From positions 1-64,000 of the forward strand of contig JALKBU010000169.1 of NCBI GenBank assembly GCA_023091735.1: 64,000 nucleotides of DNA, given 5' to 3'. This DNA is from Trichomonas tenax. Its lineage: Eukaryota; Parabasalia; Trichomonadida; Trichomonadidae. This document shows, in pieces, positions 32,801 through 42,128 of the stretch. Positions within the stretch are counted from its first letter, which is position 1, and each line of letters opens with the position of its first letter. The notes under the pieces were generated by a model. It was not told the DNA's origin, ran no database searches, and worked only from the letters and a program-made list of their open reading frames with translations. The translations under genes were made by a program, and so were the position numbers.

Positions 32801-33765
32801 CGCGCTTGAAGAAGCTGATGAGAACATTCTGGGAATCTTCACATCTTCTATTCGCTATTCCTGTCCACATTGGTCGCTCCAATTACATCTTCACTAAACT
32901 TATCACTGGTGACAGAATTGATTCGAGTGATGTCAAGGAATATGTCAAAGAACTTTGGAATGATACAGCAAGCTACGACTTGTTCGGCGTTCTCAGGTTC
33001 TCCCAGACAGGTGAAGTCATTGAGAACATCGGCTGCGCTTCTAAGATATTAGGATCGAAGCCAAAGACAGTTGATGAACTCAAAGAGGTTTTGCTGAGAT
33101 GTGGTGTATCGCCAACGACACTTGATCATTTCCTTCAGGAAAGAACACAAACAAACGTCATCTATGGACGTGGAACATCGCCATTCATGGCATACTTCAG
33201 CTCTCCAACGGAACTCTTCATGAAAGATGAAAGCAGCGACAAGATTTCAAGTCGAACAGATATCATCAACAGCTTGAGAGAGAATTCGAAGACAGAGAGA
33301 CCTACTCTTGTTGATAATGCTTGCGTTGTCTTTTTCAAAGGCGTTAACAAGGCCGACTATGAAACAATTCACAATGAAAGCAAAACAGTTGGCAATGAGT
33401 TGATTCTTGCTGATGGAAGATTCTCAAGTATTATCTACACAATTGATTTGCAGGCGAACGACAAAGGTCGCGCTATTTATGACTTCGTCAAGAAGTGCTG
33501 CGAGAAATGTGACTCTGGAAGATTTGCTGTCAGCTTCGGTGGCAGTGTAAACATCCTTCAACCGAACAGACAGATGATCGAGAAGTCACGTATTCTCGGT
33601 AAACCTTTCCACGATGCTGAATATCTCTGCAACTGCGCTGAACTTGATGACAAATGCGCTTACTTCCAGAAAGAATTCCTTGAGAAAGCAAAGATCGATA
33701 TTTCTTCCACTCGCTTCAGAGATGTCAAGATCAGAGATAACACAATTTCTGTTGCTGTTATATGA
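29818..33765 (+). CDS. Multi-pass adenylate-cyclase-like membrane protein with degenerate catalytic domain
   Basis: A 1315-residue protein with the architecture of the expanded trichomonad cyclase-like family. The N-terminal third holds about eight hydrophobic helices (FILNILAYSLPPMYFI, LLVFCCIFYLTIDIITI, VVFVFCFLCSYFLVYG). A helical cytosolic block follows (WMLRYTIYLYSNVWGV), then a helix near 628 (VFQVIIAFIFFGFVIFN), an extracellular loop, two more helices (about 807 and 876), a Cys-rich loop (CNNLMDKCPHVSDVRCVHH) and a last helix. The C-terminus has a PAS-like segment (LFGVLRFSQTGEVIENIGCA, about 1050) and a cyclase-like fold from about 1166 (ACVVFFKGVNK to GGSVNI and GKPFHDAEY). The usual FADIVGFT and metal-binding Asp pair are not seen, so it is probably catalytically inactive. 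Confidence 0.75.
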   Translation: MEDPFERISLFSYDSNLIYSFKWKIFLLGSVLKSTTTNYKQRVYGTITFILNILAYSLPPMYFISTRSLDENPSHQNPSDIFERDTILSFITRTIFTNTSLLVFCCIFYLTIDIITIRAFNRPEIVKKLNYFTTPNFHSITLPISAAIIIHCVMIIVNPPENALPHIFLCIVTFLAFVPYFIINILLVAIFGSSIILPNPQYTQWFDTGSINIVFYYFATAIGFFSLPKLQNTAKLICLSLIILVSLYCLFYQLKSLPAISRLGNEFGLMKTLLNFLFAVAGLAKILNYFSRVSVLIGLLPVVFVFCFLCSYFLVYGRTKFCTGIIESLESVHSPTFEYFESILKHIRTEFDFRILIKLGISFNSSLFVKQEFLGYVMSRFPNSEWMLRYTIYLYSNVWGVDNTTYKYFLHLLSVEKLEFATQLMLFEAVYCYMQTSEESSPLIKNGMKGCIEIISQFGLATKMLWSHAPKSADTLYNDLKSVNEVLQLAATHIKRMATLYQFNHNVFFAKSIYYADLKKNFRKANDAYLEGLQLFNEKQKYVTSTLNSNQRPYFSAPVNQDLMMKPQPVSNVLTFLSVRDHSGDLVKRRPNIDFKSQYMNLYANICTAERNQLLPNTPLITNWFQIFRVFQVIIAFIFFGFVIFNHAMLKREWRLAEEYRLAYDSCYTFRVFIDATEKLTYNYFVLQQAKKEGNYRIRPFIIEHFKLLQRNFTKITGTVDLLKDFVNISDIEINGYTFMNCYQEFRQLIHSSYSNYNNSYHYTTDELVALRTNLINLSIVIFNRIHNRITDGTEEIFFAHINNQKMNLIAAILTSVIFFLIMRWIFYKLKNDMFLVFSTLQYPVRKMLEKQYDTILSSKDPALAPPKPQSIIRLFLSLILALSMILFQVILSIRRLNNAKTTITPQQLPTDPLNLPIPFMAYYEHTLLESRLCNNLMDKCPHVSDVRCVHHFFERAQPHSMSPIVHECCDDSWSRILILVMSYIACVAFYSFMTRLKKLMRTFWESSHLLFAIPVHIGRSNYIFTKLITGDRIDSSDVKEYVKELWNDTASYDLFGVLRFSQTGEVIENIGCASKILGSKPKTVDELKEVLLRCGVSPTTLDHFLQERTQTNVIYGRGTSPFMAYFSSPTELFMKDESSDKISSRTDIINSLRENSKTERPTLVDNACVVFFKGVNKADYETIHNESKTVGNELILADGRFSSIIYTIDLQANDKGRAIYDFVKKCCEKCDSGRFAVSFGGSVNILQPNRQMIEKSRILGKPFHDAEYLCNCAELDDKCAYFQKEFLEKAKIDISSTRFRDVKIRDNTISVAVI

Positions 33766-34361
33766 ACTAATTTCCATTTTATTTGTTATTTTATCCTTAA
33801 AAATATCCATATGTATTATATCTGTATTCTTTTAGACAAATTTGACCTCTTCTAATATTACTTTTGATCCGAATCAAAAGTTTGAGTGTTATTTCAACAA
33901 ATCAAATTATTTATCATATTTTCTATTTTTTAACTACGAAAACAAAAGCAGAGTTATTGCACTACAAGAGCTGACATAAGATTGTGTTGGTTTACTCTTT
34001 ATGTGAAAAAAGAAAACAAAATTTTAGTGGTAAAAATATATATAGATGATAAACTTTGTGTTTTGGTGATGAGAATCAAATAAGAGTGACCATTTAGGCG
34101 ATGTATTATAGGTATAGGATCAAAACTATTCAAATATAGTTCAAAATCGAGATAAAACTTGAAGAAGCCTGGAAAAAATAAAGGTATTTGTGAAGTGAAT
34201 CAAACAACATCACATATCAATATTTATCTTTTGCTATTCATAAATTAAACTCATTAAAACAAGTATATTCTATACATAAAATATCAAAAGTCAAAGTCGT
34301 GAAATGAACGAGTTATGAAAGAAAGTTGGCAATTCATTCAAAAAAGTGACTCTTTAATTTC
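33766..34361. other. AT-rich spacer
   Basis: No gene seen. It contains the 3' flank of the cyclase-like gene and the leader of the methyltransferase gene. Confidence 0.5.
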
Positions 34362-35597
34362 ATGGATGGTTTAAGATGGGGAAAGAGGAAACCGAATGGA
34401 TGGTTTAACGAGGAATATTTGGGACCGAGCGGTTCTGACTCCGGTGGCGACGATGATTCCGACGAATACGTTCCAAAACCAAAAAATCCAAATCCAAATT
34501 TGCGAAAAAAGTATTATTCGGACGATGACGAAGACAATGATTACTATTTTGAAGAATTTAGCAGAGAGAAAAAGTCATATCGTGAAAGAATAGCGGGACC
34601 GATTCGCAAGACTTTGAAAACTGAAATTATCAGCTCGAGACAATGTTTAGCAAACAGAATTTCGTCTGCTAGTCCAGAAGTCAACATTGGACCCGATGGT
34701 AATCCTTGCAGATTTATTCCTTTTTCAGAATTGCAACAAAATCTATTAAATATCGACAAAATACTTAAAGAGGGAGAAACAGGAATCAATACTATGTTGC
34801 CTGCGTATGATCCCGTTGCACGAAACAAACTTCAATTTTTTCAACTTGATGATTCACCGACAATATTTACGTTCTCAGAGATAGAAAGAATGTCATTGGA
34901 TGAACTTAAGTATGCCCTTGAAATCGTTGAAGAAGACATCGCTTCAATCCCTCATTTCCCGGAGTACGCAAAAGATTTTGTCATCGTTCCTCCGTACAGC
35001 GAAAAGATTAAAATGGCGGCGCCAATTCAAGCAGATATCCGTAACTTCGACTGGGAGGCACTTGGGAGAGTCTGCCAGTTCGATGTTATCGTGATGGATC
35101 CTCCGTGGAACATTCAGCCCGCGCAGACAACGCGTGGCGTCGATCTTGGATACGAATTGTTGTCTGAGAGTGAAATTGCTGCGATGAAGATTTCTTTGAT
35201 TCAATCCAATGGATACTGCTTCATGTGGGTCGTCGCTTCTTTCCTTCCTGTTGGCGTTTCGATGCTCCAAGGATGGGGATACAATGTTGTTGATTTCGTG
35301 AACTGGATCAAGACATCAAAGTACGGAAGATACAGACCTTCCAATGGATACTTCCTTCAGCATGACAAGGAAACGTGTTTGGTTGGTGTTAAAGGTCATC
35401 CAATCGATGGAGAAGACATCGATGTCTTCACTGACTTGATTATTGATGAAAGAGGTGCAAGGCAAAGCCATAAACCGCCATCACTCTACGACATCATCGA
35501 GAGAATGTTCCCAGGAAGAAATTTCTTGGAAATCTTTGCAAGAGCTCACAACGAAAGAGAAGGTTGGGTTTCACTCGGTTTAGAAGTTGCCCAATAA
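34362..35597 (+). CDS. MT-A70 (METTL3/IME4-type) N6-adenine methyltransferase
   Basis: A 411-residue protein of the MT-A70 family, which methylates adenine N6 in mRNA (METTL3/IME4) or, in some protists, DNA (MTA1). The C-terminal half carries the SAM-dependent fold: FDVIVMDPPWNIQP with the catalytic DPPW, GYCFMWVVASFLPVG, GWGYNVVDFVNWIKT, KETCLVGVKGHP, SHKPPSLYDIIERMFPG and LEIFARAHNEREGWVSLG. These follow METTL3 block for block. The N-terminus is acidic and Ser-rich (SDSGGDDDSDEY) and basic, with no CCCH zinc fingers. DPPW points to an active catalytic subunit rather than the METTL14 partner. The RNA or DNA target cannot be told from sequence. Confidence 0.9.
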   Translation: MDGLRWGKRKPNGWFNEEYLGPSGSDSGGDDDSDEYVPKPKNPNPNLRKKYYSDDDEDNDYYFEEFSREKKSYRERIAGPIRKTLKTEIISSRQCLANRISSASPEVNIGPDGNPCRFIPFSELQQNLLNIDKILKEGETGINTMLPAYDPVARNKLQFFQLDDSPTIFTFSEIERMSLDELKYALEIVEEDIASIPHFPEYAKDFVIVPPYSEKIKMAAPIQADIRNFDWEALGRVCQFDVIVMDPPWNIQPAQTTRGVDLGYELLSESEIAAMKISLIQSNGYCFMWVVASFLPVGVSMLQGWGYNVVDFVNWIKTSKYGRYRPSNGYFLQHDKETCLVGVKGHPIDGEDIDVFTDLIIDERGARQSHKPPSLYDIIERMFPGRNFLEIFARAHNEREGWVSLGLEVAQ

Positions 35598-35757
35598 CAT
35601 TATAATATGATTTTATTTGTTTATATGTATATTATTAAAGTATATTTATGCTTCTATCAAATTTATTGCATATCATCATTGTTTAATACAAAAATACAGC
35701 TTTCATTCAAGTCATTTACATTGTCTATTCTTGAATGAAGTCATTTGCAATGTCTAT

Positions 35758-36742
35758 TTATAAATTAATAACAGATGAGATGACAAATATTCCAATAAAA
35801 ATTCTGTTGCGAATTCCGCCTGTATTTTTACAAATGATTATCATTGGCATTTTAATGTATAATTTAGGTATAATTGATTCAAAATCGTTTGTGAATACAG
35901 TTGCTGGAGCATATATTGAAACGGTTCCCAAATTATTTTCCAATGAACTTTCATCATAACAATTACTTAAATATGCATATCCCGAATCTAGATAAAACAA
36001 TCTATATCCTTCATTTTTAATAAAGCGTGTATACTGATAATAGACTTTTGATTTTGAACAAAAAAGGATTCCTTTGGTAATATTTTTATGTATTTTTGAT
36101 CACATTAAAATATCTGCAATAATGAGATCCCAGAGAATGACCTATTGTATTATCATATGTATTTCCAGTATCAACATTATTAAAAATGTTATTAAAATCA
36201 AGTGAAGAATTGTGAATAGTATTTGTATAAAAAACAACATCATTGAAAGCAATGTTATTTGAGAAATTACAATTATTGATATGAATATTTCCTCCCTGAT
36301 AAAGAACTGTCGACCATGCTTTTTTATCATTGCAATTAACAACAATGCTTGAATTTAAATCGTTTCTTAAATTAGAATCATATGGAAGTAAATTATAGTT
36401 AAAGCACCCTTCAGCACCTTGAGTTATTTTTTCATCAATGGCACAAATCCTATATTGACAATTTTGACCACTAGAAGCAACCCTTATGCAGCCTCCTTCT
36501 GGGCCATTGCAACTAATGAATGAATCAGAGTGGATCAACACATTGCTAATTTTTCCTGCAGTATCTATATGAATGCACCTTCCTCCAATTGATTCGAAAG
36601 TGCAATCAATGGAAAAATAGTCATATGGCTGTTTTATAAGAAGTTTTATGCCTCCTGTATTTATCAATAAGTTTTTTGATTCATTATAGAATGAATTCCA
36701 GATGACTAAAAGATTTGAAATACCTAAAATGTTTGAAGGCAT
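35758..36742 (-). pseudogene. Right-handed beta-helix (Pmp-like) surface protein with one frameshift
   Basis: Starting from an ATG at 36742, 218 codons read MPSNILGISNLLVIWNSF and continue with short beta-helix rungs rich in Asn, Ser and Cys (CTFESIGGRCIHIDTAG, SFISCNGPEGGCIRVASSG, NIHINNCNFSNNIAF). This is the style of the polymorphic-membrane-protein-like surface proteins of trichomonads. A stop follows YFNVIKNT. Removing one A from an A5 run just before it (about 36097) would continue the frame for about 110 codons (YYQYTRFIKNEGYRLFYLDS, NRIFIGIFVISSVINL) to 35758. There is no signal peptide and only a weak hydrophobic end. It is a frameshifted gene, or intact with a one-base consensus error. 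Confidence 0.6.
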
Positions 36743-37254
36743 TTAACCTCAATGAGGAATAAACCAAAAATATTACCAATTAAAATATAGATTTTCATCA
36801 GCGCAAATTTTAAAAAAATATTTTTGAATCGGTATTATCTCAACAAAAAAAAAAAAAAAAAAAAATGGATATGATTAAATGACTGTTTGTCAAATTAACT
36901 CATCTACTCACATAGTATGTCCTATTTGCAAAGCAAAGTGCACAGTTGCAGTAATGATTTTTTTTTCACTAGAAGAATTGATAAATGTATTGGCTTAAGT
37001 TCATATTGAAATATATTCTATAGAGTGATTGCTTGCAATTTTTGTCATAAAAACAATTCTTTTTGGATCACCATTCAAGCGAGAAAAGATGATCAGTAAT
37101 GAAAAAATGTCAAACTTATGCTTTAGCCAATTCATAGATTCTCTCTTCAATGTAGTTTCAAATCCTTACTTAGAAATAGAGAATTTTGATATCAAAACAT
37201 TAGGGATATTTTCACCCCTGCTTAATTTTTTCACACCCTTTTATTATTTGTTGC
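36743..37254. other. Spacer with a 21-base A-run
   Basis: No gene. An uninterrupted run of 21 A residues spans 36845-36865. The rest is AT-rich leader of the pseudokinase gene. Confidence 0.5.
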
Positions 37255-40155
37255 ATGGAGGAAAACGAAGTTCTGCGTAGTTTTCAGGACTTTTTCGCGC
37301 GAGACACCTCCGTCACTATCGGCGCTCTTTCGACACCAATCATCGAAGAGATGAAGAAACTAAACAAATACATATTTAATATGTTAATATTCAAAAACGT
37401 AGCGTCAGAAATAATATCATTATATCAAAATACGCAAAGGTTGATGGAAAAATTCGCACAGAAATCATGTGATGTCGAAATTTCTAAATTAATGAGATCT
37501 TTGCCAAAAGATATTATCGAAATGACAGAAACATTTAGGATTGGACTGGTAAGATCGCTGTCAGAGGACATCAAAAACACAACTTTAATTGCAACGTTCA
37601 CCAAATTGTACAAAGTATACTATAATTTGATTTATTTGTCGCATCTTTTAGATAACACATTTTTACCGAATGTTCCAAAGTTTTTCTTGGAAATTATCAA
37701 TGATTACGCCGCATTGAAGAAGATAATCACGAAAGAAGAAAATCCTGCCACATATGCTGAAATTGAAGAGTTTGCGAAGAAATTCAACAAATCATTCGAT
37801 ATGGGAAAGTGCATTCCAACGAAAATAGAAAAAATTAATCGAGATAAATTAATTTTGGGAGTTAAAGGAGCAACGTCAGATGTTGTTTTCTCACTCGAAA
37901 TTTTCCCTCCTGGGTTCTCAGAAGCACATTTCACGCATAAAAACGGTATAATTTCACATTTAGAACATCCATCAATTGTAAAGCACAAAAGTACTATTTA
38001 TTATCCACCTTACGCGATATTAACTGAATCCACTGATTATCCAACACTTTCGCTAGTCATTCATGCACCAAATCACGGACTACAGCCAGAGCAGCTTTCT
38101 ATAATTATATTTGAAATTGCTCGAGCTTTCCAATATCTTCATTCTCACAGATTCGTTCATTGTCACTTTACGGCTGATTGCGTTTTAATCAAACCAGATC
38201 GATTGCCTTTGATTACAGGACTTGACTATGCACAAAGATTGTCATCAAAGATGTCCATTGTTCTTCCTTTCTGTCCATATTCAGCTCCAGAAACAATTTA
38301 TGAACCAATTTCGTTCAACGAAAAAATCGATATTTACAGTTTCACGATCGTCTTTTATGAAATATTAACACAGAAAGTTCCATTCGATGATGTCCAATCA
38401 CTTGATTTGAAGCAGCTTGTTATGTTCCAAGATCGTCGTCCGATTATTCCATCAAAGTGTCCACTCGCTTCTTTCCTCTATAGAGGATGGTCAAGATATC
38501 CCGGATATCGTCCATCGTTTAATGAAATCGTCAGTTCAATGGAAGGCGATGAGTTATTGCTTCCTGGTTGCAATATTGATGTCTTTAACACTCACGTTAA
38601 TACTACAGCTGATGTTAACGAATCTGCGCTTAAAGGTTTGCTTTCTATCACTCCGCAATCAATACAGGAAATGGCGAGGCAGGAAATCGACGAATTCAGT
38701 CTCGAAATCATCGTGAACGTTCTTTTGGAGTCAGGTGACAAACAGCTCACGGATGCAGCCATGGATGTCTACACACAAAAGATTCTCCCTTGCTCATCAT
38801 TCACTGTCTCAGAGCTAGTTACATTAGTGAGATTGGCGCCACACATTGACAGCGTTGAAGACTTAATTGTGAAGCACATTGATAACTTAGAGGACAAAGA
38901 GCCATTCATTAAAATGCTTTGCGAGATGATGCCAACAGAACTTTCCATTCCATTCTATATCAAGCATTTGTTGACTTCAGAGAAAGCTGCTGAATATCTT
39001 TTATCATTTTGTGCCAACAAAACAGATGATATTACAAGTGATGTCGCAAATGCTATTGCAAGTAAGTTCCCAGAAAGCGATCTCCTTTATAAATCTGCTA
39101 TGACAAACAGCAATTACTATAGAAGAGTCTTCAAGATGATTATTGATTCTAATCCGAAGTTGTTGAAGCAATACTACAAATACTTCATCGATTTCTTCAA
39201 TGCTACACCAATATCTTTCGCACCTGTTATGTCGAGAGTTTTCCTGAATCTCGATCCTGCTGATGTCACAAATATGGATGAAAATGGTGTCATTTCGAAC
39301 AAACTCGTTAAACATGGATACACATCAACAATTTTGGATTTGATGAGTGATTCAGAGGATTACACAAAGGTTGTTTTGAACTACGTCATTCCAGAAACTG
39401 CAGGAAGGAAGCCTTTGGAATGCCTCAGAATGATTGTTGAAGCCGACAGATACGAAAGCTTAAGATCAACATTATACAATCAAATCGATGTCATGGGATG
39501 TGTTAAACATTGCTTGCAGGAGAACCAATACGAATACACAGGAGCTGTGTTCGTTGGATTGCATATTCCAGTCGGAAAGTTGGTTGAGAGGATGGACATT
39601 CCTAAATATGTCGTCGAATTGTTCAATGTTGTCGAAGATATGTTTGCAGTTTCAAGTTTGCTTTCATTATTGACACCATATGCAAAGATTGGATTCGAAG
39701 ACTTCCAAGTCATTCCAGAGATCGTAATGAAGCTTCTGAAGTCCAAAGAAACAGTCATTGCTTCTCGTGCTTTAGTTTTAGCAACAATTTTAGGTCAATC
39801 TTCAAGATTTGCTAAAATTATTGGATATCCAGATACAGTTGAGGCAGTGATGAGATTCGTTCAATGCGGAGAATACTCCTTCGAATATGTTGCAATAAGG
39901 ATGCTTGGAGAACTCGCACCGTATATTAATGATCACACCGACATTCATGAAATGATCAGAGTTCTTTCTTCCAAGTGCATCAATGAGAAAATAACTGAAG
40001 CTGTGATGTTCATTTTTGCAACAATTCAGCCAAAGCTAAGAGCAAACTCTGAGACTGTATTCGCACAGATCGCTCAGTCATACAAGAACTCAGCGAATAT
40101 CATGAAACTTTTGAAGATTATCCATGATGGAACAACAATCGATGGCATTACATAA
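37255..40155 (+). CDS. TKL-like pseudokinase with helical-repeat C-terminus
   Basis: A 966-residue protein. After an N-terminal helical region, residues about 195-435 form a kinase-like fold (HLEHPSIVKH, ILTESTDYPTLSLVIHA, IARAFQYLHSHRFVHCHF, YSAPETIYEPISFNEKIDIYSF, FLYRGWSRYPGYRPSF). Key catalytic residues are missing: the HRD motif is H302-C-H304, the DFG position reads G322-L-D, and the ATP-lysine strand (SDVVFSLEIFPP) has no Lys. The C-terminal half is a run of alpha-helical armadillo/HEAT-like repeats. Tyrosine-kinase-like families with many inactive members are abundant in trichomonads. A scaffold or allosteric role is inferred. The APE-equivalent and the Trp-Ser-x-x-P-x-x-RP end are kept, so the fold is probably stable. 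Confidence 0.85.
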   Translation: MEENEVLRSFQDFFARDTSVTIGALSTPIIEEMKKLNKYIFNMLIFKNVASEIISLYQNTQRLMEKFAQKSCDVEISKLMRSLPKDIIEMTETFRIGLVRSLSEDIKNTTLIATFTKLYKVYYNLIYLSHLLDNTFLPNVPKFFLEIINDYAALKKIITKEENPATYAEIEEFAKKFNKSFDMGKCIPTKIEKINRDKLILGVKGATSDVVFSLEIFPPGFSEAHFTHKNGIISHLEHPSIVKHKSTIYYPPYAILTESTDYPTLSLVIHAPNHGLQPEQLSIIIFEIARAFQYLHSHRFVHCHFTADCVLIKPDRLPLITGLDYAQRLSSKMSIVLPFCPYSAPETIYEPISFNEKIDIYSFTIVFYEILTQKVPFDDVQSLDLKQLVMFQDRRPIIPSKCPLASFLYRGWSRYPGYRPSFNEIVSSMEGDELLLPGCNIDVFNTHVNTTADVNESALKGLLSITPQSIQEMARQEIDEFSLEIIVNVLLESGDKQLTDAAMDVYTQKILPCSSFTVSELVTLVRLAPHIDSVEDLIVKHIDNLEDKEPFIKMLCEMMPTELSIPFYIKHLLTSEKAAEYLLSFCANKTDDITSDVANAIASKFPESDLLYKSAMTNSNYYRRVFKMIIDSNPKLLKQYYKYFIDFFNATPISFAPVMSRVFLNLDPADVTNMDENGVISNKLVKHGYTSTILDLMSDSEDYTKVVLNYVIPETAGRKPLECLRMIVEADRYESLRSTLYNQIDVMGCVKHCLQENQYEYTGAVFVGLHIPVGKLVERMDIPKYVVELFNVVEDMFAVSSLLSLLTPYAKIGFEDFQVIPEIVMKLLKSKETVIASRALVLATILGQSSRFAKIIGYPDTVEAVMRFVQCGEYSFEYVAIRMLGELAPYINDHTDIHEMIRVLSSKCINEKITEAVMFIFATIQPKLRANSETVFAQIAQSYKNSANIMKLLKIIHDGTTIDGIT

Positions 40156-40176
40156 CATATTGTTATATTTTATAAA

Positions 40177-40570
40177 CTATTTATTTCTGCGAAAATTGTC
40201 AGCACATACACAGGAATAAAGATCAGCCGCGATGCGAAGTGAAGGAAGGTGGTCCTTCTCAAATGGTTCGATGAGAACTGGCAGATGATTAAGTCTGTTT
40301 TAACAATGATAAGTATTTAAGTGCAAACACTTTACCGTTCCTTATCTTATCTTGTGCAATTCATTTTCACCAGGATAACTTTTGTTTTTTGTTTCTTTAA
40401 AATTTGTTCCTAATTCTTCTAATTTGCTTTTATTGTTTATAATCTATGATATTACCTTTCCATAGGCCACAATAAGCTATTCTAATGCTAATTGGGCTTC
40501 ACGAGCATAATCGAATTATGTCGATATTTAGCTGGTTCAAAAGCATCATATTTTTACTTGAAATAACGAT
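40177..40570 (-). pseudogene. Degenerate coding remnant overlapping a GC-richer patch
   Basis: The GC-richer stretch near 40215-40290 translates on the minus strand as LNHLPVLIEPFEKDHLPSLR followed by IAADLYSCVCADNFRRNK and a stop. The same frame upstream is broken by stops but still reads coding-like pieces (KSYPGENELHKIR; another frame gives KYDAFEPAKYRHNSIMLVKP). The family is not recognised. The pattern is that of an old gene copy with its 3' end best preserved. Confidence 0.4.
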
Positions 40571-41252
40571 ATTTCAAGTGAACACCAAAGATAACCAACT
40601 TCGAAGTAAAAATAAACAACCAAAACGCTTATAATGGCTCTGCTATAAAAACCCCATATTAACTGTAACGTGCAGAAACATTGCCCAATGTTTATAGTGA
40701 TTAATAATCAAATAATATTATTCTCTAAAATTCATTTTATGCAGATAAACGTTATTTTATTATCATAGTTCGCATAGCATAATATTGTGTAGTATGTCTA
40801 AATGTTTTAGAGCTCCTAATATTAATTTATTGTTGCTTCATCTAAAGATAAACAGTTATATCAAAATCCATTTGGGATTTACTTAGATAGGTGATGGGAA
40901 TTATAATTTTTATTCCAAAAATGATAACACCGTTGACTAAAAATAATTTGCCATATTTATCATGTTTTTTTCATCGTATACAGTTCCATGAACATTAAAA
41001 ATTTCTATTTTCGATCCATTTCTATATGAACGTATTATCAAATAGGGCTATAATCCTTTTATATTCTCCAATTAATTATAACACTATCACAGACCTCAAA
41101 ATAGTTAAGATATGAAATATACAGGTGACAGATAATTAAAACTACAAACAAAATCGTTTAAAACAAACAAAATATGATAAAAATCGTAATAAATAACAAC
41201 TGCTATAATAAACCGGATTAATGTCTTGTACAGAAGGTCAAGATAAAGAATT
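40571..41252. other. AT-rich spacer
   Basis: No gene, repeat or RNA recognised upstream of the 3' end of the minus-strand kinase gene. Confidence 0.5.
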
Positions 41253-42128
41253 TCATGCTCTAATGATCTCACTTCTTCCTTGCTTGATTTTATTGATGGG
41301 CGCATTAACAGTGAGGGAGTTTGAGAGTGTGAAATTGTACCATGAACCAGAAGGCTTGGAAAGTTTTGGCTTCGAAATCAACAACGAATGTACTTTTTCC
41401 AATGAATATCGTTTTTGAGGATCCTCTTCCAATGTCCCTGAAATAATATCAGCAATAGTTCTGTCTACGAACATAGGAATGATGCACTTATATGAGTTTT
41501 TCTGTTTCATGAATGGAATCACTCCACAACACATAAAATATATTGTGACACCTAATGACCATAAATCAGCAGCAAAAGGATCATAATCCTGGTTCATTCT
41601 CTGCTCCGGAGAGAGATATCCATAACTGCCGACATGATAATTTGATTTTTTGTTAACGTAAGCGCAAGATAAGCCAAAGTCTGCGATTTTGACTCTTCCA
41701 TATCTGTCTATTAATATATTTGATGGTTTCAAGTCATGGTGCGCAATAAAATTCGAATGAATATATTTTAAGCCTGTGACAATCTGCTTTATGTAACCCA
41801 TAATCTTGTCTTGCGAAGGTCTGGCTTTGTTTTTGATCAATGATTCTATCGTTCCACCGTCGCAATACTCCATAATCAAAAAGTAATTTCCTGAATCTTC
41901 AAAGTGTGTATATAAACGCACGATGTTCGGATGATCTAAGGTGGAAAGCGCGTAAACTTCCTTTTCATAGTTCATTTTCTTTGATACAACTTTACATACA
42001 AAATTTTGTCGGTAAACGTGATGATAAACTAAGTAACATGAAGGGAAACACTTGCTTCCAAGTCCCTTCACGATCTCAAAGCCCCTCTTTGAAAGAATAG
42101 TTTCAAGAGAAAAGGCTTCGATCATCAT
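41253..42128 (-). CDS. CAMK/AMPK-like protein kinase
   Basis: A 291-residue single-domain protein kinase beginning MMIEAFSLETILSKRGFEIV. The kinase elements are nearly all present: a Gly loop (GLGSKCFPSCYLV, poor at its second half), VCKVVSKK with the ATP-binding Lys, EKEVYALSTLDHPNIVRLY with the alpha-C Glu, hinge IMEYCDGGTIESLI, catalytic HHDLKPSNIL (Arg of HRD replaced by His), intact DFGLS, SPEQRMNQDYDPFAADLWSLG and a C-lobe ending DPQKRYSLEKVHSLL. HHDLKPSN retains the catalytic Asp and Asn, so activity is likely; the missing HRD Arg suggests it does not need activation-loop phosphorylation. The substrate is unknown. The best fit is the CAMK-like kinases expanded in trichomonads. Confidence 0.9.
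   Translation of the reverse strand: MMIEAFSLETILSKRGFEIVKGLGSKCFPSCYLVYHHVYRQNFVCKVVSKKMNYEKEVYALSTLDHPNIVRLYTHFEDSGNYFLIMEYCDGGTIESLIKNKARPSQDKIMGYIKQIVTGLKYIHSNFIAHHDLKPSNILIDRYGRVKIADFGLSCAYVNKKSNYHVGSYGYLSPEQRMNQDYDPFAADLWSLGVTIYFMCCGVIPFMKQKNSYKCIIPMFVDRTIADIISGTLEEDPQKRYSLEKVHSLLISKPKLSKPSGSWYNFTLSNSLTVNAPINKIKQGRSEIIRA

Noticed and set aside
40215..40300. Structured non-coding RNA (small stems GAAGGA/TCCTTC and TCTCA/TGAGA)
   Set aside because: The reverse strand reads as a coherent protein end, and no snRNA, SRP or snoRNA box fits. A coding remnant explains the composition better.
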